Source: Streptomyces kurssanovii (GTDB lineage Bacteria > Actinomycetota > Actinomycetes > Streptomycetales > Streptomycetaceae). From it: a DNA stretch of 64,000 nt. Below the pieces are notes generated by a model. That model did no database searches. It was given only the letters and a program-made list of their open reading frames with translations, and was not told the DNA's origin. Location: assembly GCF_014649695.1 (NCBI RefSeq), contig NZ_BMTN01000016.1:62001-126000 (forward strand), written 5' to 3'. The position numbers and the translations under genes are program-made. Shown piece after piece: positions 7,506-14,551 of the stretch (the first letter of the stretch is position 1; the number at the start of each line of letters is the position of its first letter).

Positions 7506-8538
7506 GGGCCACCTCCGTGGTGCGTCGCAACCGGTCGACCAGGGCGAGGGCCGAGCCGTCGTTCAGGACCGCGCGGGCGCCGCGCAGGGCCTGGTGCCAG
7601 TCGCCGGTGAGACGGCCGGCGACGGCGAGGGCCGCCGCGTTGAGGCAGACCGCGTCCTCGGCCGCCGGGCGGCCGCGGCCGGCGAGCAGGTCCAGGACGT
7701 CGCGGACGGGGTCGGCGCCGGGCCGCAGGTCCTCCAGGGCGCCGGGGCCGAGGCCGAGCGCGGCGGGTTCGAGGACGAACTCGTCCTCGCCGCCGCCTTC
7801 GTAGGTACGCACCAGGTTGGGGGTGAAGCCGATCAGTTCGTCGGCGCCCGTGTCGTTGGTGGCCAGCCACACGGAACCGCCGGTGCGGCGGGCGGTGTGC
7901 TCGGCGGCATGCCGCAGCCCGGGGACGAGCCGTGGGTCGGAGACGCCGGTGAGCTGGGCGTCGACCGGCATGTCGGCGAGGAACGGTCCGAGGGCGTTGA
8001 CGAAGCGGCCCAGCCGGCGGACGTCGAGCGGCAGCACGCCGCGTGCCAGCAGGCCCAGTTCGGCGGGATAGACGAACATGCCGGCGAACGCGATGCCGCA
8101 CCGTTCGAGCATCTCGTGGGTCTGCTCGTAGGAGGAGGCCGTCTCGATGCCCAGGCGTTCGAGCAGGTCGAGGGAGCCGAGGGCGGAGGTGTAGGCGCGG
8201 GAGCCGGTCTTGACGACGCGGGTGCCCATCGCGGCGGCGGTCAGCGCGGCCGCGGTGGAGATGTTGAGGGTGCGCGGGCCTCCGCCGGTGCCGACGATGT
8301 TGACGGCGCCCTCGAACACCGGCCGCCCGGCGTCCTGTCCCGGGCGGCGTTCGGCGAGCGAGTCGAGCAGCGCGGTCAGGGTGGCGCGGCCGGGCATCTG
8401 CGTGGACAGGGACGCGAGCAGGGCCACGCTCTCGCCCCGGCGCAGCGCGCCGTCGTGCAGGCTGTCCCAGAACGAGCGCCACTGGGGAAGGTCGACGGGC
8501 CGGTCCTGGGCGATCAGGGCGGCGACGGCGTCGTGCAT
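7498..8538 (-). CDS. Anthranilate phosphoribosyltransferase-like (TrpD-like) protein
   Basis: The 346-residue protein carries the PRPP-binding signature NIVGTGGGPRTLNISTAAA and an Asp-Glu pair (TGADELIG) expected for metal-diphosphate binding. The usual KHGNR motif is KTGSR, and the anthranilate-contact region before NALGP also departs from the family pattern. It probably transfers phosphoribose from PRPP to an amine other than anthranilate. That inference rests on the altered motif and on the lack of trpE/trpG or trpC nearby. The gene starts 2 bp after the ACP stop and overlaps the TrpA-like gene, so the three are probably translated together. Confidence 0.85.
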   Translation of the reverse strand: MHDAVAALIAQDRPVDLPQWRSFWDSLHDGALRRGESVALLASLSTQMPGRATLTALLDSLAERRPGQDAGRPVFEGAVNIVGTGGGPRTLNISTAAALTAAAMGTRVVKTGSRAYTSALGSLDLLERLGIETASSYEQTHEMLERCGIAFAGMFVYPAELGLLARGVLPLDVRRLGRFVNALGPFLADMPVDAQLTGVSDPRLVPGLRHAAEHTARRTGGSVWLATNDTGADELIGFTPNLVRTYEGGGEDEFVLEPAALGLGPGALEDLRPGADPVRDVLDLLAGRGRPAAEDAVCLNAAALAVAGRLTGDWHQALRGARAVLNDGSALALVDRLRRTTEVAHV

Positions 8539-8540
8539 GG

Positions 8541-8804
8541 TTAGGCGGCCTCCGCCCGGGTGCGGGAGGCGTCGGCGATGAACGCCTCGATGGCCGCCAC
8601 CGACTTGAAGGACTCGGGGTCCAGGTCCACCTCGTCGGTGTTGATGTCGTACCGGTCCTCCAGCCAGGCGATCACCTTGAGCAGGCCGAGGCTGTCGATG
8701 ACGCCGCCCTCCAGCAGGTCGTCGTGGTCGGCCAGGTCCCGCGCGGGCATGTCGGGCAGGAACTCCTCGACGATGAACTCCTTGATGGCCTGGGCGTGGG
8801 GCAT
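8541..8804 (-). CDS. Free-standing acyl/peptidyl carrier protein
   Basis: This 87-residue carrier protein has the phosphopantetheine Ser in EGGVIDSLGLLKVIAWLEDRYDI. It is of the small discrete type that often partners a stand-alone AMP-ligase. AAGGAGA six bases before the ATG at 8804 lies inside the upstream ligase gene, which ends 1 bp away, so the pair is tightly coupled. It presumably receives the ligase product and presents it to the acyl-CoA dehydrogenase-like enzyme. The Sfp-type PPTase at about 38 kb could activate it. Confidence 0.9.
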   Translation of the reverse strand: MPHAQAIKEFIVEEFLPDMPARDLADHDDLLEGGVIDSLGLLKVIAWLEDRYDINTDEVDLDPESFKSVAAIEAFIADASRTRAEAA

Positions 8805-8805
8805 G

Positions 8806-10311
8806 TCAGTTCTCCTTGGTGAAGTGGTCCTTCACGACACGGTCGCGGTCGACCTTGCCGGTGGAGGTCCGGGGCAGCGGCTCGTCGGTGAAGCGCAGGA
8901 CCGAGGGGACCGCGGCTCTGGGCAGACCGCGTGCCAGATGGCCGCGCAGGGTCAGGCTGTTGAGGCCGCTGCCCGGGGTGCGGCGGGCCACGGCGTGCAG
9001 CAGCCGGCCGGCCACCTCGTCGGGCAGGGCCAGGACCGCGGCCTCGGTGACCTCGGGGTGGGCGAGCAGTACGTGCTCGACCTCCTGGACGTTGATGCGC
9101 ACGCCGCGGACCTTGACCTGGAAGTCGGTGCGGCCGGCGAGGGTCAGGGCGCCGTCGGCGCCGCGGTGCACCAGGTCGCCGGTGCGGTACCAGCGCCGGT
9201 CGTCGGCGCCGGTGGGGTGGGGCGCGAACACGGGCCGGGCGGCGGCCGCGCCGAGGTAGCCGCTGGTCTGGAACGGTGTGGTGACCCACAGTTCGCCGCT
9301 GCCGGGCCCCTCGAGGACGGTGCCGTCGTCGGTGACGACCAGGGCGTCGGCGCCGGGCAGCGGGCGGCCCAGCGGAAGGGCCGCGGCGGCCGCGGCCTGC
9401 TCGCCGGTCACCTCGTGCACAAAGCTGTCGTTGGTCTCGGTGCAGCCGTAGACGTTGTGCAGCCGCGCCTTCGGGAACAGGCGCGGCAGTTCGGCCAGGA
9501 CCGGCCCGGGCAGGGCGTCGCCGGTGGTCATCGCGTGCCGTACGCAGGGCAGGGCGGTGGTGCGGTGTTCGCGGGCGGCGTCGGTGACCAGGCGGTGGAA
9601 CATGGGCACGGCCTGGACGACGTGGACGTCGTGGCGCTCCATCGTCTCCAGCAGGTGACGGCCGCTCATGGCCTGGTCGGGGTCGACGAGGACGACACGG
9701 CCGCCGTACGCGAGGGTGGTCCACACGTCGAGCAGGCACAGGTCGAAGTTGAGCGGCGCGTAGTTGAGGACGTTCGTGCCGGGTCCGATACCGAAAGCGC
9801 CGGCGGCCCAGGCGGTGAAACGGTCGACTGCGCCGCCTGCGACGGGCACGATCTTGGGCAGCCCGGTCGACCCGGAGGTGGTCAGCAGCAGGACCGGGGC
9901 CTCGAGGTCGGCGGGCGTGTCGCGCGTGGCGCCGAGGTCGCCGTACGGCGTGTCGTCGTCCGGTGTGTCGTCGTCCGGTGTGTCGTCGTCCGGCCGCTCG
10001 GGCACAGGGACGGCGCCGGCCTGCTCGTACAGCTGCTCCAGCACGTCCTTGCCGAGCGTCGCCGACGGCAGCAGCACCGGACGGCGCTCCAGCATGCAGG
10101 CGAGGACCAGCGCGATCGTGCCGGGCGACTTGACGGCCGGTACCCCGACGGGGCCCCGGCCGGGCGTGTCCGCGACGCGGGCCCTGGCCCGCCCGGCGCG
10201 CCGCCACAGGTCGCCGTAGGTGACCTCCTCGCCGTGCCACACGAGCGCCGTCTCCTGCGGCGCACGGCGCGCATGCGCCCCGATCTCCTCGACGAGTGTG
10301 CCGCCGCCCAT
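8806..10311 (-). CDS. AMP-dependent acid/amino acid ligase (ANL family)
   Basis: This is a 501-residue adenylating enzyme with LLLTTSGSTGLPKIVPV (phosphate loop), NVYGCTETNDSF, WYRTGDLV and the C-terminal TSTGKVDRDRV Lys motif. It should activate a carboxylic or amino acid as its adenylate and load the adjacent free carrier protein. The substrate cannot be read confidently. Around residues 108-122 a DDDTP unit is repeated three times, encoded by a 15-bp tandem repeat at 9950-9994, probably a surface-loop expansion. It is the first gene of the minus-strand operon. The 222-bp gap upstream (10312-10533) is shared with a divergent hydrolase gene. Confidence 0.9.
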   Translation of the reverse strand: MGGGTLVEEIGAHARRAPQETALVWHGEEVTYGDLWRRAGRARARVADTPGRGPVGVPAVKSPGTIALVLACMLERRPVLLPSATLGKDVLEQLYEQAGAVPVPERPDDDTPDDDTPDDDTPYGDLGATRDTPADLEAPVLLLTTSGSTGLPKIVPVAGGAVDRFTAWAAGAFGIGPGTNVLNYAPLNFDLCLLDVWTTLAYGGRVVLVDPDQAMSGRHLLETMERHDVHVVQAVPMFHRLVTDAAREHRTTALPCVRHAMTTGDALPGPVLAELPRLFPKARLHNVYGCTETNDSFVHEVTGEQAAAAAALPLGRPLPGADALVVTDDGTVLEGPGSGELWVTTPFQTSGYLGAAAARPVFAPHPTGADDRRWYRTGDLVHRGADGALTLAGRTDFQVKVRGVRINVQEVEHVLLAHPEVTEAAVLALPDEVAGRLLHAVARRTPGSGLNSLTLRGHLARGLPRAAVPSVLRFTDEPLPRTSTGKVDRDRVVKDHFTKEN

Positions 10312-10447
10312 GGGCCGCGCCCCCTTCCGCTCCTCGCACTGGCGAAAACCTGTCGGCCTCGATGGTGGTTTCGCGCACTGGAGGATCGCCGGAGCCGTGA
10401 GGCAGGAGGGGCGAGGCTGCGGAGGTCGCCCGAGGCATGAGAGAGAC

Positions 10448-10465
10448 TCGGGAGGGCGTCGAAGG
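10448..10465 (+). promoter_or_regulatory. Weak SARP-like heptamer pair in divergent promoter region
   Basis: TCGGGAG (10448) and TCGAAGG (10459) start 11 bp apart upstream of the alpha/beta hydrolase gene. Both differ from the TCGAGCG-type consensus, so this is a low-confidence site. Confidence 0.25.
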
Positions 10466-10533
10466 CGCCTTGCAGAGGACTGCCCGGCGTCCGGGCAGTC
10501 GCCGTTCGCATCACGTGGTCACTTGGGGGGCTG

Positions 10534-11265
10534 ATGACGACAGCGGATTCCTTGCCGATCGTCTTCGTGCACGGAACGCGATTCAGCGCCGGACAGTGGA
10601 GCATGCAACTCGCCGCGCTCCGCGACGAGTTCGAGGTGGCCGCCGTCGACCTGCCCGGCCACGGGGAACGCGCGGCCGACCCCTGGAGCCTGAGCAGTGC
10701 GACACGGATCATCGCTTCCGCGGTGGATGCGCTCGACCGCGGGCCCGCTCTGGTGGTCGGGCACTCACTCGGCGGATACGCCTCGCTGGAGTTCGCCCGG
10801 CGGTATCCGCACCACGTGCGCGGTCTGATCCTCGCCGGGGCCAGCGCCTCCACCCGCGGTCCGTGGGCAACGCCGTACCGCTGGGCGGCCAAGCTGGTCC
10901 CCCGCATACCGGTGGACCGCCTGACCCGTTGGAACGACCGGCTGCTGCGACGGCTCCACCCGCCGGAGGTGGTGGCGGCGACCATCCGCGCCGGCTACGC
11001 CTTCCACACCCTGCCGGCCGCCTGGGACGAGGTCCTGGGACGCTTCGACGCCGGCGCGATGCGTCACGTGAAGGCTCCGGTACTGATCCTCAACGGCGAG
11101 AAGGACACCGTCTTCCGGGCCGGGGAGACGGACTTCGCCCGCGCTCACCCGCACGCCCGCGTCGAATTGATCCCGCGAGCACGCCATCTCGCGAACTTCG
11201 ACGACCCGGACGCCTTCACCGATGCCGTCCGCCGGTTCGCCCGGCAACTTCTCGCCGACGACTGA
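10534..11265 (+). CDS. Alpha/beta hydrolase
   Basis: A 243-residue single-domain hydrolase with an oxyanion segment VFVHGTRFSAGQW and a nucleophile elbow VVGHSLGGYASLEF. An Asp in LILNGEKDTVF and a His in IPRARHLANF complete the triad. A short cap around residues 115-165 is rich in Arg and Trp. It resembles esterase/lactonase enzymes, and no substrate can be assigned. The start ATG at 10534 follows TTGGGGGGCTG. It is divergent from the AMP-ligase operon and could belong to that pathway or to the host segment downstream. Confidence 0.85.
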   Translation: MTTADSLPIVFVHGTRFSAGQWSMQLAALRDEFEVAAVDLPGHGERAADPWSLSSATRIIASAVDALDRGPALVVGHSLGGYASLEFARRYPHHVRGLILAGASASTRGPWATPYRWAAKLVPRIPVDRLTRWNDRLLRRLHPPEVVAATIRAGYAFHTLPAAWDEVLGRFDAGAMRHVKAPVLILNGEKDTVFRAGETDFARAHPHARVELIPRARHLANFDDPDAFTDAVRRFARQLLADD

Positions 11266-11336
11266 GTGCGCCGAAGCCGTGCGCCTGATCGCTACGTCGC
11301 CGGAACGGGAACGGCCCGCGCCGGACGTTCACGAGC

Positions 11337-11590
11337 ACGGCTGCCATTCACAAAACCACCATGATGCCCGGCGGGCTGAAGCTTCTCGCGTCTGGCTTCC
11401 TCGCTGTCGTAGTACCTCGGCACGGCGCGGAGCCGGAACTGACCGAAGCCGGCAGCTTCCGGCTCGACGCCGCGCAGGGCGAGGTGGGGATCGAGTTCAT
11501 GATCGTCGTGGGTGTACGACGGAACGCACGACCCGGTCCTCCTCGCCGAACTGCTCGCCTGCCTCGCGTGCGCCGTCGGCGAAGCACACA
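11337..11590 (+). pseudogene. Decayed maltokinase N-terminal cap-like gene
   Basis: Two fragments of a conserved actinomycete protein can be read. The first frame gives AAIHKTTMMPGGLKLL then SFRLDAAQGEVGIEFMIVV. Directly after it, in another frame from 11512, comes VYDGTHDPVLLAELLA. In intact relatives a stretch including a YRGAP-type motif separates these parts, so an internal deletion seems to have fused them out of frame. The expected ATG is ACG at 11337. Family recognition is from memory. The frame break is visible directly. This fragment fills most of the 372-bp gap before the next gene. Confidence 0.6.
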
Positions 11591-11637
11591 CGCCCTGTAC
11601 GCCCCTCTGCTGTCGGATGCGACCCCGCCGAGGAATA

Positions 11638-12012
11638 ATGCTGGACATGGTGCCGCAGCCCGCTCCCAGTTCCTCACCATCCGCCGCCGAAGTGCTGCGC
11701 GGGCGGTATACGAGCCGGCTGCCAGCACGTCTGGAAGACCTCGCCGGGCCGGTGACGGGACGGGTCGAGCTCCCGCTGCATGTCGCCTGGTCCGGGCTTC
11801 GCACATACGACCTGGACCGGCCGCGGCAGCGTATGAGCCTCTACCGCACCGTTCTGGCCGAGGGGCAGCACGGCGATCTCACCACCCTGCTGGACCGGAA
11901 CCTGCTGCTCGATCAGTGGCCCGTGCTGCGCACCCTGGTCAGCAGGCACATCCGCGATGTGTGGGAAGACTCCTTTCCCGAACTCGCCCGCCGGACCTCC
12001 ACCGCCGCGTGA
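11638..12012 (+). CDS. Small protein paired with nucleotidyltransferase (possible antitoxin-like partner)
   Basis: A 124-residue protein of unknown function that ends in a GTGA overlap with the following nucleotidyltransferase gene. It is mostly helical, with PARLEDLAGPVTGRVELPLHVAWSGLRTYDL, MSLYRTVLAEG and WPVLRTLVSRHIRDVWEDSFPEL. The last stretch is the kind of segment that could contact a partner or DNA. I do not recognise a named domain. The start ATG at 11638 has AGGA four bases upstream, and a second in-frame ATG at 11647 is possible. The strict coupling suggests a two-gene functional unit. Confidence 0.7.
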   Translation: MLDMVPQPAPSSSPSAAEVLRGRYTSRLPARLEDLAGPVTGRVELPLHVAWSGLRTYDLDRPRQRMSLYRTVLAEGQHGDLTTLLDRNLLLDQWPVLRTLVSRHIRDVWEDSFPELARRTSTAA

Positions 12013-12677
12013 ACCTCACCGAACTGCACCGCCGGCTCCTGGCAGACGTCCTCGCGATCGGCGCTCCATACCCACTGGTCATCACCGGTGGCTACGCCGT
12101 CCAGGCACACGGACTGGTCGACCGGCTCAGCCAAGACCTCGACGTGGCCACAGAAAGCCCGGCGCCGATGGCCGGAATTGCCGACGACCTGCGACACGGC
12201 CTGACCCGGCGGGGCTGGCACGTCAGCATGATCAGCGTGGACCCGCTGTCCGCACGCCTGCTGGTGGCAGATCCCCGAAGCGGTGAGGACTGCGAGGTGG
12301 ACGTCCTCAAGGAAAACCTCTGGGCGCCGCCGTACACCACCGAGTACGGCCCGGTGCTCGCGCTCGACGATGTCATCGGCACCAAGGTCCGGGCACTGGC
12401 CGACCGCGGCGCGGTGCGGGGCCTCGTAGACGTCCACGCAGCCGCAGCCGCCCACCGCACCACCACCGACCTCGAGCGGCTGGGCGAGCGGCACGGTCGC
12501 GACGAGTTCCGCCTCCAGGACCTGCGCGACCGTCTCGCCGGCGCCGACTGGTACGACGACGAGGAATTCGCTGCCTACGGACTCACCGAGGATGAGATCG
12601 CTCGGCTCAGGGCGTGGGCCCAGCAGTGGACGAGTGACCTCGACCGCCGCCTGGGTGAGGACGGCCACGAAGGCTGA
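12009..12677 (+). CDS. AbiEii-like nucleotidyltransferase
   Basis: This 222-residue protein has a nucleotidyltransferase core: ITGGYAVQAHGLVDRLSQDLDV supplies the glycine loop and the DLD metal-binding pair, and CEVDVL a third acidic residue. The arrangement is that of the AbiEii/MNT superfamily, which includes type IV toxin-like proteins and simple nucleotide transferases. The start GTG at 12009 overlaps the TGA of the preceding gene. Together they look like a toxin-antitoxin or conflict-related pair, but Streptomyces genomes carry many such genes without demonstrated toxicity. It is unlikely to take part in biosynthesis. Confidence 0.75.
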   Translation: MNLTELHRRLLADVLAIGAPYPLVITGGYAVQAHGLVDRLSQDLDVATESPAPMAGIADDLRHGLTRRGWHVSMISVDPLSARLLVADPRSGEDCEVDVLKENLWAPPYTTEYGPVLALDDVIGTKVRALADRGAVRGLVDVHAAAAAHRTTTDLERLGERHGRDEFRLQDLRDRLAGADWYDDEEFAAYGLTEDEIARLRAWAQQWTSDLDRRLGEDGHEG

Positions 12678-12789
12678 CCCCCTGCCGGCAGATCGACGCG
12701 CCGTTGTCGAGTGGAGACACGATGGTCGGGATCTCACCGGTAGCCGCTGCCCGCCCGCTCGGCGGTCGGGGGCGCGTTTCGGGGCGCGG

Positions 12790-13131
12790 TCAGAGCGGGG
12801 CGCCGCCGAAGTCGAGTTCGTTTCCGTCGGGATCGCGGTACATGGCCTTGCGCACGCCGTTCTGGTAGGTCTCCCGTTGCGTGGGCTCGAGTCCCCGGGC
12901 GGATGCCTGGGAGACGAAGGCGTCGAGGTCGTCCACGAAGACGGTGTGCAGGGCGTGGCCGGCGTGCTCGGGTCGCTGCTCGATGAACAGCGAACGGTGT
13001 TCCGCCAGTTCCCACACGGCCTCCGTGTCGCTCGCCACGAACGTGGGAGGAGTGCCGAGCAGCCGTTCGTACCAGAGCAGGGCCGCCCGGTAGTCGCTCA
13101 CCGGGATGCCTGCGAAGAGGTCCAGGGTCAT
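12790..13131 (-). CDS. VOC/glyoxalase-fold protein
   Basis: The 113-residue protein has a vicinal-oxygen-chelate fold: paired beta-alpha-beta-beta-beta units with VSDYRAALLWYERLLG near the N-terminus and YRDPDGNELDFGG at the C-terminus. The family includes glyoxalases, dioxygenases and drug-binding resistance proteins. The visible metal-ligand positions (a His in LHTVFVDD and a C-terminal Glu) are compatible with metal binding but do not define a reaction. It stands alone between convergent and parallel host-type genes. A self-protection role is possible but not supported beyond the fold. Confidence 0.8.
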   Translation of the reverse strand: MTLDLFAGIPVSDYRAALLWYERLLGTPPTFVASDTEAVWELAEHRSLFIEQRPEHAGHALHTVFVDDLDAFVSQASARGLEPTQRETYQNGVRKAMYRDPDGNELDFGGAPL

Positions 13132-13252
13132 GCCGTCATGCTAGGGCGCTTGTTCAGCGCTGGTCGTTCAGCCGGGAGATCGGCAGCGACCACCGGCGGG
13201 CCGTCGCGGTGTCGTCCAGGACACCGCGACGGCGTCAGCAGCGTCGACTGCG

Positions 13253-14551
13253 CTACGCCTCATGCCGGGCGTCGAGGAGTTCACTGAGGGCAACGGCCGG
13301 GTCCGTGTCCGGGGGGCCGGCGGGCCACCAGGTGCCCGAGCGGTCGCGGTAGGGGTACCAGCGGGCGTCGCGGCCCTGGCGGAGCTGGAGGCCGCGGCCG
13401 GTGAGGGTCCAGTGGTTGCCGTCGACGTCGAGGGCCGGCAGGTCGTCGTCCCAGCCCGCGGCGAGGGCGGTGCGGGCGCGGGCGGTCTCCTGTTCGGAGG
13501 GCGTCCAGGGCTGTTCGAGGACCTCCAGGCCGGCCTTCCCGCCGGTGCGCCAGGCCTCGGCGGCCCGGTCGAGGTCGTCGGGGCGGCCGCAGGCCTCGCG
13601 CAGCCGGGCGGGGACGCGCGGGTCGGGGTGGGTGGCGGCGATGCGGACCGTGTCGTGCCACTCGTCGAGCGGCGGGGCGGGCGGCGTGTCGCCGAACCCG
13701 GCGATGTGGGCGAGCAGTTCACGCGCCCGGACGGCGGCGTCGGCGACGAGGCGCTCCAGCGGGTCGGCCTCGATGCCGGTGACCGGTTCGGCGGCCGTGG
13801 GCAGCGGCTCGGGCAGCGGCGGCAGGGCGGGCAGCGGGGCGGCGGGGCGGGCGTAGGCCTCGCGGTTGCTCTCGTAGGTCTCCTGCGGCTGCCGGTCCTC
13901 CTGCTCGGGCTCCTCTCCCCCGCCGTCGTCCCCGTCCTCGTCCTCTTCGTCGTCGGTGGCGGTCAGTGCGCGCAGCATCAGGACCGACTTCAGCTCGTCG
14001 AGCGCCTCGTGGGTGTCCCGGCCGCGGACCAGCAGGAGCAGCCACGGGTCGGAATCGAGGAGCCAGGAGAACTGGTAGCCGAGGGCGGTGGCGTGCGGGC
14101 AGGGGTGGTCGAGTGCGTCGCAGTCGCAGTCCGCGTCCAGGTCGCCGTATCCGGGCAGCAGCCCGAGGCGGGCGTCCTCGGCCGCTTCGAGGAGGTCTTC
14201 GGGCAGGTCGCCCGCGAGCAGGGCCTCCGTGGCGTCGGGCCGGTCGGCGGTCCTCTCCCACAGCAGGTCCCAGTCGTCGTCGTCCCATGCCCTGACGGTG
14301 AGGGTGGTGACGTGGGCGGCCTCGCCGGCGTAGACCTCGGCGGCGATGCGGCCGGGGCTGACGGTGATGGGGCCGATGCGACCGGTGCGGGAGAAGGCGC
14401 GGCCCTTCTTCAGGGGTTCCTCCTCGGGCCAGGTGTCCTCCAGGGCGTCGGTCCACCGGCCTGCCCACGGGGACTGGCCGCGGGTGCGGCCGCCCTTGCG
14501 GGCGGGGAAGGCGGCAAAACCTCGGGCGCCGCTCGCCTCCTGATCGGTCAT
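13253..14551 (-). CDS. SWIM zinc-finger protein coupled to SNF2 helicase
   Basis: A 432-residue protein with a SWIM-type zinc motif in ADCDCDALDHPCPHATALGY (CxC...CxH). The N-terminal half is acidic and Trp-rich. A highly acidic linker follows (around DDEEDEDGDD), then a Pro-rich and helical C-terminal half. SWIM domains are thought to bind DNA or protein and often accompany SNF2-type helicases in actinomycetes, as here. The start at 14551 overlaps the helicase stop as ATGA. This is probably a conserved chromosomal gene pair unrelated to the biosynthetic clusters. Confidence 0.85.
   Translation of the reverse strand: MTDQEASGARGFAAFPARKGGRTRGQSPWAGRWTDALEDTWPEEEPLKKGRAFSRTGRIGPITVSPGRIAAEVYAGEAAHVTTLTVRAWDDDDWDLLWERTADRPDATEALLAGDLPEDLLEAAEDARLGLLPGYGDLDADCDCDALDHPCPHATALGYQFSWLLDSDPWLLLLVRGRDTHEALDELKSVLMLRALTATDDEEDEDGDDGGGEEPEQEDRQPQETYESNREAYARPAAPLPALPPLPEPLPTAAEPVTGIEADPLERLVADAAVRARELLAHIAGFGDTPPAPPLDEWHDTVRIAATHPDPRVPARLREACGRPDDLDRAAEAWRTGGKAGLEVLEQPWTPSEQETARARTALAAGWDDDLPALDVDGNHWTLTGRGLQLRQGRDARWYPYRDRSGTWWPAGPPDTDPAVALSELLDARHEA

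Noticed and set aside
3499-8538. Primary tryptophan operon
   Set aside because: trpB, trpC and trpE are missing, substrate loops are altered, and the genes alternate with a carrier protein, ligase, cupin and dehydrogenase.
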